From the NCBI GenBank assembly GCA_964370195.1, contig CAYJIH010000085.1:1-5213 (forward strand): DNA of 5,213 nucleotides, given 5' to 3'. The notes beneath the pieces are model-generated. The model saw only the letters and a program-made list of their open reading frames with translations. It was not told the DNA's origin and did no database searches. This document shows, piece by piece, positions 4,952-5,213 of the stretch (its first letter is position 1; every line of letters begins with the position of its first letter). Source of the stretch: JAAYCI01 sp964370195 (GTDB taxonomy: Bacteria > Bacillota > Clostridia > Oscillospirales > Ruminococcaceae). The translations under genes and the position numbers were made by a program.

Positions 4952-5213
4952 ATGGGAAAAGAAAAATTTGATCGTTCGAAACCCCATATTAACATCGGTA
5001 CCATCGGCCACGTTGACCACGGTAAAACCACGTTGACTGCTGCCATCACAAAAGTGTTGGCCCTTAAAGGCGAAGCTGAGTTTGTAGATTATGCAAACAT
5101 CGACAAAGCTCCTGAAGAGCGCGAGCGCGGCATTACCATCAATACCGCTCACGTTGAGTATCAAACCGAAGCACGTCACTATGCCCACGTGGACTGCCCC
5201 GGCCATGCTGACT
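4952..5213 (+). CDS. tuf: Elongation factor Tu, N-terminal part (cut by window end)
   Basis: EF-Tu carries aminoacyl-tRNA to the ribosomal A site as a GTP complex. Only the first 87 residues of an expected roughly 395-400 are in the window. They cover the start of the G domain: MGKEKFDRSKPHINIGTIGH, G1 GHVDHGKT at 19-26, the switch I block EERERGITI at 55-63 with T62 as the Mg-coordinating threonine, and G3 DCPGH at 81-85. H85 corresponds to catalytic H84 of E. coli EF-Tu. The reading frame is open to the last base, so the truncation is due to the window only. It completes the rpsL-rpsG-fusA-tuf order and probably has an additional promoter of its own upstream. The kirromycin-site residues lie beyond the window. 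Confidence 0.97.
   Translation, partial: MGKEKFDRSKPHINIGTIGHVDHGKTTLTAAITKVLALKGEAEFVDYANIDKAPEERERGITINTAHVEYQTEARHYAHVDCPGHAD

Noticed and set aside
1..5213. Mobile elements, CRISPR arrays, tRNA or rRNA genes
   Set aside because: No transposase or integrase frame, no regularly spaced repeats, and no tRNA or rRNA signatures were seen on either strand.

Overview
The window reads as chromosomal DNA of a low-GC Gram-positive bacterium, most likely a member of the Clostridia (Bacillota). This rests on three things: the S12 protein carries the Firmicutes-type insertion near residues 25-40, the Shine-Dalgarno sites of the ribosomal genes are strong, and S12, S7 and EF-G resemble the Firmicutes forms as I remember them. 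I could not run a search, so placement below phylum or class is inference.

Region 1 (1-1294): a leftward gene encodes a six-pass membrane diguanylate cyclase. It has a complete GGEEF active site and an RxxD product-inhibition site. A hairpin at the left edge may be part of its terminator, cut by the window boundary.

Region 2 (1295-1641): a 347-base AT-rich divergent intergenic region. It holds a plausible leftward promoter for the cyclase, a perfect 20-bp palindrome inside a possible second rightward promoter, a strong sigma-A-type promoter for rpsL, and a short rpsL leader that can form a stem-loop.

Region 3 (1642-5213): the classic str operon, rpsL-rpsG-fusA-tuf, all rightward, with tuf cut by the right edge. 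The products are two proteins of the 30S subunit (S12 in the decoding centre, S7 in the 3' major domain of 16S rRNA) and the two elongation GTPases that bring in aminoacyl-tRNA (EF-Tu) and drive translocation (EF-G). The rpsG-fusA gap is short (23 bases). The rpsL-rpsG gap (165 bases) and fusA-tuf gap (98 bases) each contain a candidate internal promoter. The rpsL-rpsG gap can also form alternative hairpins, one of which would pair with the rpsG Shine-Dalgarno.

The coding content is mostly core housekeeping. No mobile element, CRISPR array, tRNA or rRNA is visible. The more interesting signals are regulatory: the two candidate RNA switches upstream of rpsL and rpsG, the palindrome, the separation of the str operon from rpoBC, and an approximately 14-residue insertion in the EF-G G domain.
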